NCBI GenBank assembly: GCA_035399865.1 | Contig: DAOPJW010000003.1 | Location: 1 to 64,000 of the forward strand | Origin: UBA1547 sp035399865 | Lineage (GTDB): Bacteria > Patescibacteriota > Saccharimonadia > Saccharimonadales > Saccharimonadaceae | Direction: 5' to 3' | DNA: 64,000 nt | Part shown: positions 60,797-64,000 of the stretch, one piece after another | Layout: the number at the start of each line of letters is the position of its first letter | How positions within the stretch are numbered: position 1 is the stretch's first letter | Notes under the pieces: generated by a model | What the model saw: the letters and a program-made list of their open reading frames with translations, nothing else | Database searches by the model: none | Told to the model about the DNA's origin: nothing | Position numbers and translations under genes: made by a program

Positions 60797-61668
60797 TCCA
60801 AGGTTAAAGTTATACAACGAATGTAGCCACCGCCTTTTGCGATTTCTGTTAAATCTGGACATATTACTGTCAAGCCGGTATTTTGAAGATTATTAGCAAG
60901 TTTTGGAGCTTTATTACTCATTATTACTGTCTCACCAGTAGAAACTAAATTGGTTGCAAAAGCTTCTTTGGCTTCCTTTATTGACACTTCAATTTTTTCA
61001 ACTCCGTCGAGATTTTTTAAAATTTCGCGACTCTCTGGTTGAAATGCTTCGGGGCAATATGCAATCAATCCTTTTTTGTCGCTGTCAGGACCTTTAATAA
61101 TTGCTAATGCCATGTCTAAATCGTAAAAATAACTGTCGCACCATCCTGTTGAAGAATTTATGATTGGTTTTCCAAAAGAATCTAATTGTGGAACGGTTCG
61201 GAGTTGAACTAATTCATAATCCAAAATATTTGCGGCGAAACTTTGGGCTTCCGCATCACTGCGATAGCCTTGACCACAAAACAGTAAATTACCACAAGGT
61301 AAGGCATCGCCCTGACCACTAAATTTTAGTCCGCTTGGAATTTTAAATACTTGTTTACCTAGGTCTGTTAGAATTTTTTCTGCGTATTCTTCCTCGTTTT
61401 TTCGAGCATTCGGCAGACTTGATAGTACAGCTTTATCACCACGCACTAATGCCCAATTAGCAGTATAGATACCATCTTGGCAACCTGCGGGTGATGGTAT
61501 GGAAGTTACTTTTACGCCAGCTTCTGTCAATAATTGTCGGACTCGTCCGTGCTCATTGTTAGCTTCTTCGCGGTTTACGTGGTTTAAATGATAATAGGGG
61601 TTGATCGGACAATCGGTACTAAAATTATTAGCATCTGACATTAATATTGAATTGTTAATTTTTGACAT
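60793..61668 (-). CDS. DDAH/arginine-deiminase-superfamily protein with missing catalytic His
   Basis: 291 residues, guanidino-group-modifying superfamily. MSDANNFSTD at the start, CQDGIYTANWALV and the C-terminal Cys (GGGYIRCITL, residue ~285) match the DDAH/amidinotransferase fold. The FYHLDT-type segment carrying the catalytic His in relatives reads FYDLDMAL, and there is no histidine at all after residue ~45. So it is either a divergent enzyme or a non-hydrolytic relative. A role in arginine derivatives is only an inference. SD weak; next to a FemAB gene (12 nt). Confidence 0.75.
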   Translation of the reverse strand: MSKINNSILMSDANNFSTDCPINPYYHLNHVNREEANNEHGRVRQLLTEAGVKVTSIPSPAGCQDGIYTANWALVRGDKAVLSSLPNARKNEEEYAEKILTDLGKQVFKIPSGLKFSGQGDALPCGNLLFCGQGYRSDAEAQSFAANILDYELVQLRTVPQLDSFGKPIINSSTGWCDSYFYDLDMALAIIKGPDSDKKGLIAYCPEAFQPESREILKNLDGVEKIEVSIKEAKEAFATNLVSTGETVIMSNKAPKLANNLQNTGLTVICPDLTEIAKGGGYIRCITLTLD

Positions 61669-61680
61669 AATTGGATCTTT

Positions 61681-62715
61681 CTAAAAATATGAATCGTGAT
61701 GTTTATAGTAATGTATTCGGTGAACAATTTTTTCACCAATTTTCACCCACAGCTTATATTTTGTTTGATTAATAATAAAATCATAACAACCTATATAATC
61801 GGTTACTGATTTACTGAAACCAGTTTTGAATAGACCGACGCCATAGTGCTTGTGTTGAGTGTTATTGATTTCCTCGCTCGGTGGCGAACCACAAAGATCA
61901 TGCAACACTACGCCACGAGTCTTGGCCCATTCTATGATTTTCCATTGTAGCAGGTGACTAGCTCCATATACAGTTCTCTTGCGGACGCTTGCCCCATCTT
62001 TGTAGGTGCTTTTCTGGCCGAATGACATCGCATAAGCCCCAGCTACTAGTCGATTTTCGTGATAAGCGAAAAACAATTGTCCCAAACCAGCTTTTTCAAA
62101 TCTTTTCCAGAAAGTCTTAAAATAACTATAATTTCTGATACCGAATTGACCTTCTGCTGTTTCGGAAAGTAAATTATACATTAATTTACAATTATCCTCA
62201 TTTGATTCAACCTGTTTTATTATGACGCCATCTCTTTCGGCACGTCTAATTGCGTAACGACCTTTTTGAGGTAGATCTAGAAGAATTTTTTCAATATCAT
62301 CGCTAATATCCAATGTAATTGTTGAAGGATTAGGTACTATCGGCCTTGCTTTTATTAATCCTTTTTTTTCTAAAAAAGATTTTTCGTTACGATTTATTTC
62401 TGATTCGATACGAATTGTAAACACACCATGCTTTTTTGCAAATTGTCCCAAGCTTTCAAGTGCTTCAAGTAATTCTTTTGATGAAGTGATATTCGGTCCT
62501 TTTGGTAAGTACCATAATTTTCCAAGTCCTGATACATTCTTTTCCAATACCGTAACTGCTAAATCATCAACTAGTATGAAATATGCTTTATATCCGCCAG
62601 TTTCCTTTTGCATAGCATATTCGTAGCTCGAAAATATGTTACCTCCGTCAGGATTGGCAAGGATTAAACTATTCCATTTTTTTATTTCATGTTCATTAGC
62701 AAAGCGGACAATCAT
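61681..62715 (-). CDS. FemAB-family peptidoglycan interpeptide-bridge ligase (copy 2)
   Basis: 344 residues, double GNAT fold. KLWYLPKGPNI in the first half; PQKGRYAIRRAERDGV, LFFAYHENRLVAGAYAMSFG and LHDLCGSPPSEE in the second. It resembles copy 1 at 42926-43915 in overall layout but is clearly diverged; the two could add different residues of a bridge. TACAAT lies 8 nt before the ATG. Probably co-transcribed with the DDAH-like gene. Confidence 0.87.
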   Translation of the reverse strand: MIVRFANEHEIKKWNSLILANPDGGNIFSSYEYAMQKETGGYKAYFILVDDLAVTVLEKNVSGLGKLWYLPKGPNITSSKELLEALESLGQFAKKHGVFTIRIESEINRNEKSFLEKKGLIKARPIVPNPSTITLDISDDIEKILLDLPQKGRYAIRRAERDGVIIKQVESNEDNCKLMYNLLSETAEGQFGIRNYSYFKTFWKRFEKAGLGQLFFAYHENRLVAGAYAMSFGQKSTYKDGASVRKRTVYGASHLLQWKIIEWAKTRGVVLHDLCGSPPSEEINNTQHKHYGVGLFKTGFSKSVTDYIGCYDFIINQTKYKLWVKIGEKIVHRIHYYKHHDSYF

Positions 62716-62812
62716 TGATAACCATTGTAATTGTTTGTTCTGTAAAAATGAAGACTAAAGGCAGACCCTGATTATTGTAAAGGAGTATTATTTATCGTAA
62801 AATGAATATATC

Positions 62813-63388
62813 TTGGTAAATATAAAACCTATCACAAAAGATTTTGAAAAAGAAATATTATTGTCTGAAGCAAAAGAGAAAATAGATGAACAATCTGATT
62901 TAAAAAACACAGAGTATGCTAATATTTCGAAGCAAGAATCACAGACATTAAACCCTTTGGAACTAGGCGGTGTATATAGTATGCCCATTCAAGAAGCAGC
63001 TAATATTCTTAAAAATAATAAAGAAAAATATCAAGAAAAAAGACGAGTTAGAATCGACACAGTAGCAATTAATAGTTTTGCATTGGTTGGTTTCATTATA
63101 TCCATAATAATAATCATCGATGAAATTTTTAGTAATGATTTAGCTTATCAAAAATCACTCGAAATTTTTGTTTACACAATTCTAGCTGTTTTGTTCGTGT
63201 CGATCATAAAAAGGTATGACATTTCTCGAAAAGTACTTATTTTAGGAGGCTATGGGATTGCTGTCTTAGGTGTGGTAAATATATTACTAAAATCATCAAG
63301 TTATATACTAAATGTCGTTTCTATTGTTTTAGCTATCTCACTTATTTTATTTTTTGGTTCAAAAAGAATTAAAAGGTATTTTCAATAA
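62813..63388 (+). CDS. Polytopic membrane protein, unknown
   Basis: 191 residues from TTG 62813; the start is uncertain because the ATG at 62803 is out of frame and stops after five codons. A polar, charged cytoplasmic N-terminus of ~80 residues contains LGGVYSMPIQEAANILKNNKEKY, then four helices (IDTVAINSFALVGFIISIIIII to the end). No family recognised. AAGGAG stands at about 62780, too far from the TTG. Confidence 0.6.
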   Translation: MVNIKPITKDFEKEILLSEAKEKIDEQSDLKNTEYANISKQESQTLNPLELGGVYSMPIQEAANILKNNKEKYQEKRRVRIDTVAINSFALVGFIISIIIIIDEIFSNDLAYQKSLEIFVYTILAVLFVSIIKRYDISRKVLILGGYGIAVLGVVNILLKSSSYILNVVSIVLAISLILFFGSKRIKRYFQ

Positions 63389-63402
63389 AAACATCGACTA
63401 AA

Positions 63403-63431
63403 TTGAAATTTCTTTCATTATGTGTTATAAT
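63403..63431 (+). promoter_or_regulatory. Consensus promoter of the last gene
   Basis: TTGAAA (63403-63408), 17-bp spacer, TG-T extended TATAAT (63426-63431). It has the same form as the GGDEF promoter at 47978, but the ATG is 29 nt downstream, so this mRNA has a leader. Confidence 0.75.
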
Positions 63432-63460
63432 TTAGCTAACATAATTATATTTAATATAAA

Positions 63461-64000
63461 ATGACAGAAAAACTTAACCAGTCATCTAAAGAAAAATTTA
63501 CCCCGAGGGATTCTTTGAATGATAAAGAAAAAGAATCATTAGTTTCAGAATATGGTAGATTAAACTTTTCTCGCTTAAATTATGAACAAGATGGTCAATT
63601 AATATACAAAAATATTAAAGAAGTATTAATATGTAATCCTGATTCAGATGATTCCAAAGAAAATAGTACAAAATTAGATAAATTATTGAATTATCTAGAA
63701 TTAGATGAGTCTGCCTTATCGGATATAGAAAAAAAGATGATCGATGTTGAACATTCCTTGGGATATAACGTTGATAACTCAAGCCGATTTGATAACTGTG
63801 AAAATGATATGTTGATAAATTCGGCAGTTTTTTATCATAAGAGAATCGAAGTTTTAAGAGAAAAAAGTGGCAACAAAGACATTGATAAAAATTTTGTTGA
63901 CTCAATTGTAAATTATGCTCGTGCTATCGAACATGATGAGAATTCGAGCATGTCTTTTCGTTATGATAATTTAGAAGATCGGCAGGTATACATTCAAAAC
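63461..64000 (+). CDS. Hypothetical protein, 3' truncated by the window end
   Basis: 180 residues seen from ATG 63461 (MTEKLNQSSKEKFTPRDSL), still open at 64000. Strongly polar and acidic, mostly helical, no membrane segment or signal peptide. No motif recognised. The consensus promoter upstream and the clean frame support a real gene. An opposite-strand frame in the same place is a shadow. Confidence 0.7.
   Translation, partial: MTEKLNQSSKEKFTPRDSLNDKEKESLVSEYGRLNFSRLNYEQDGQLIYKNIKEVLICNPDSDDSKENSTKLDKLLNYLELDESALSDIEKKMIDVEHSLGYNVDNSSRFDNCENDMLINSAVFYHKRIEVLREKSGNKDIDKNFVDSIVNYARAIEHDENSSMSFRYDNLEDRQVYIQN

Overview
This window looks like part of the chromosome of a Candidate Phyla Radiation bacterium, most likely a Candidatus Saccharibacteria (TM7) member. 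That placement is an inference from gene content: low GC, densely packed short operons, an rpmH-rnpA-yidC-jag / dnaA-dnaN-recF origin region, a T4SS-like cluster with tandem small pilins, FemAB-type peptidoglycan-bridge ligases and a standard genetic code (TGA used as stop). There is no 16S gene here to prove it. The sequence is a scaffold: both 100-base N runs lie inside near-perfect tandem repeats.

Layout. 1-0.55 kb: 3' end of a surface protein built of 64-residue repeats. 0.57-11.5 kb: a nine-gene minus-strand operon for a surface polysaccharide (ABC exporter pair, UDP-GlcNAc to UDP-L-FucNAc-type sugar enzymes, methyltransferase, three multi-domain glycosyltransferases). 11.5-17.1 kb: further glycosyltransferases, a cupin, and a GtrB/GtrA-like pair. 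17.2-23.3 kb: jag, yidC, rnpA and rpmH divergent from dnaA, dnaN and recF, with DnaA-box-like sites on both sides of dnaA (probable oriC). 23.2-36.7 kb: a T4SS-like machine (two wall hydrolases, VirB4 ATPase, TraC-like protein, PrgI-like protein, VirB6-like channel and six tandem VirB2-like pilins), with no coupling protein or relaxase in the window. 36.8-47.9 kb: Hsp20, ComF, tRNA-Ser(UGA), a large SGNH hydrolase, TsaD, FemAB, ValS with a structured leader, RlmH and HIT. 48-50.5 kb: GGDEF protein, tRNA-Ser(CGA), an ArsR / thioredoxin-like / ArsP-type permease operon and tRNA-Arg(GCG). 50.7-57.7 kb: two ABC-2 exporters flanking tRNA-Ser(GCU) and an unusual 111-bp tandem repeat made of the tRNA 5' end plus a strong hairpin. 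57.7-64 kb: MurE-like ligase, GT-C/TPR protein, DDAH-like protein without the expected histidine, a second FemAB, and two unknowns.

Themes. Much of the window concerns the cell envelope: polysaccharide synthesis and export, peptidoglycan precursor and bridge synthesis, wall hydrolases and a trans-envelope machine, as expected for an epibiont. At least 14 genes have a -10 box, often the extended TGnTATAAT type, ending 6-7 nt before the start codon and no Shine-Dalgarno sequence. This is the arrangement of leaderless mRNAs; downstream operon genes instead carry good SD sequences. The best candidates for something undescribed are this leaderless promoter architecture, the tRNA-fragment/hairpin tandem repeat at 53.4-53.7 kb, the structured valS leader, and the six-pilin T4SS-like machine with gene-conversion tracts.
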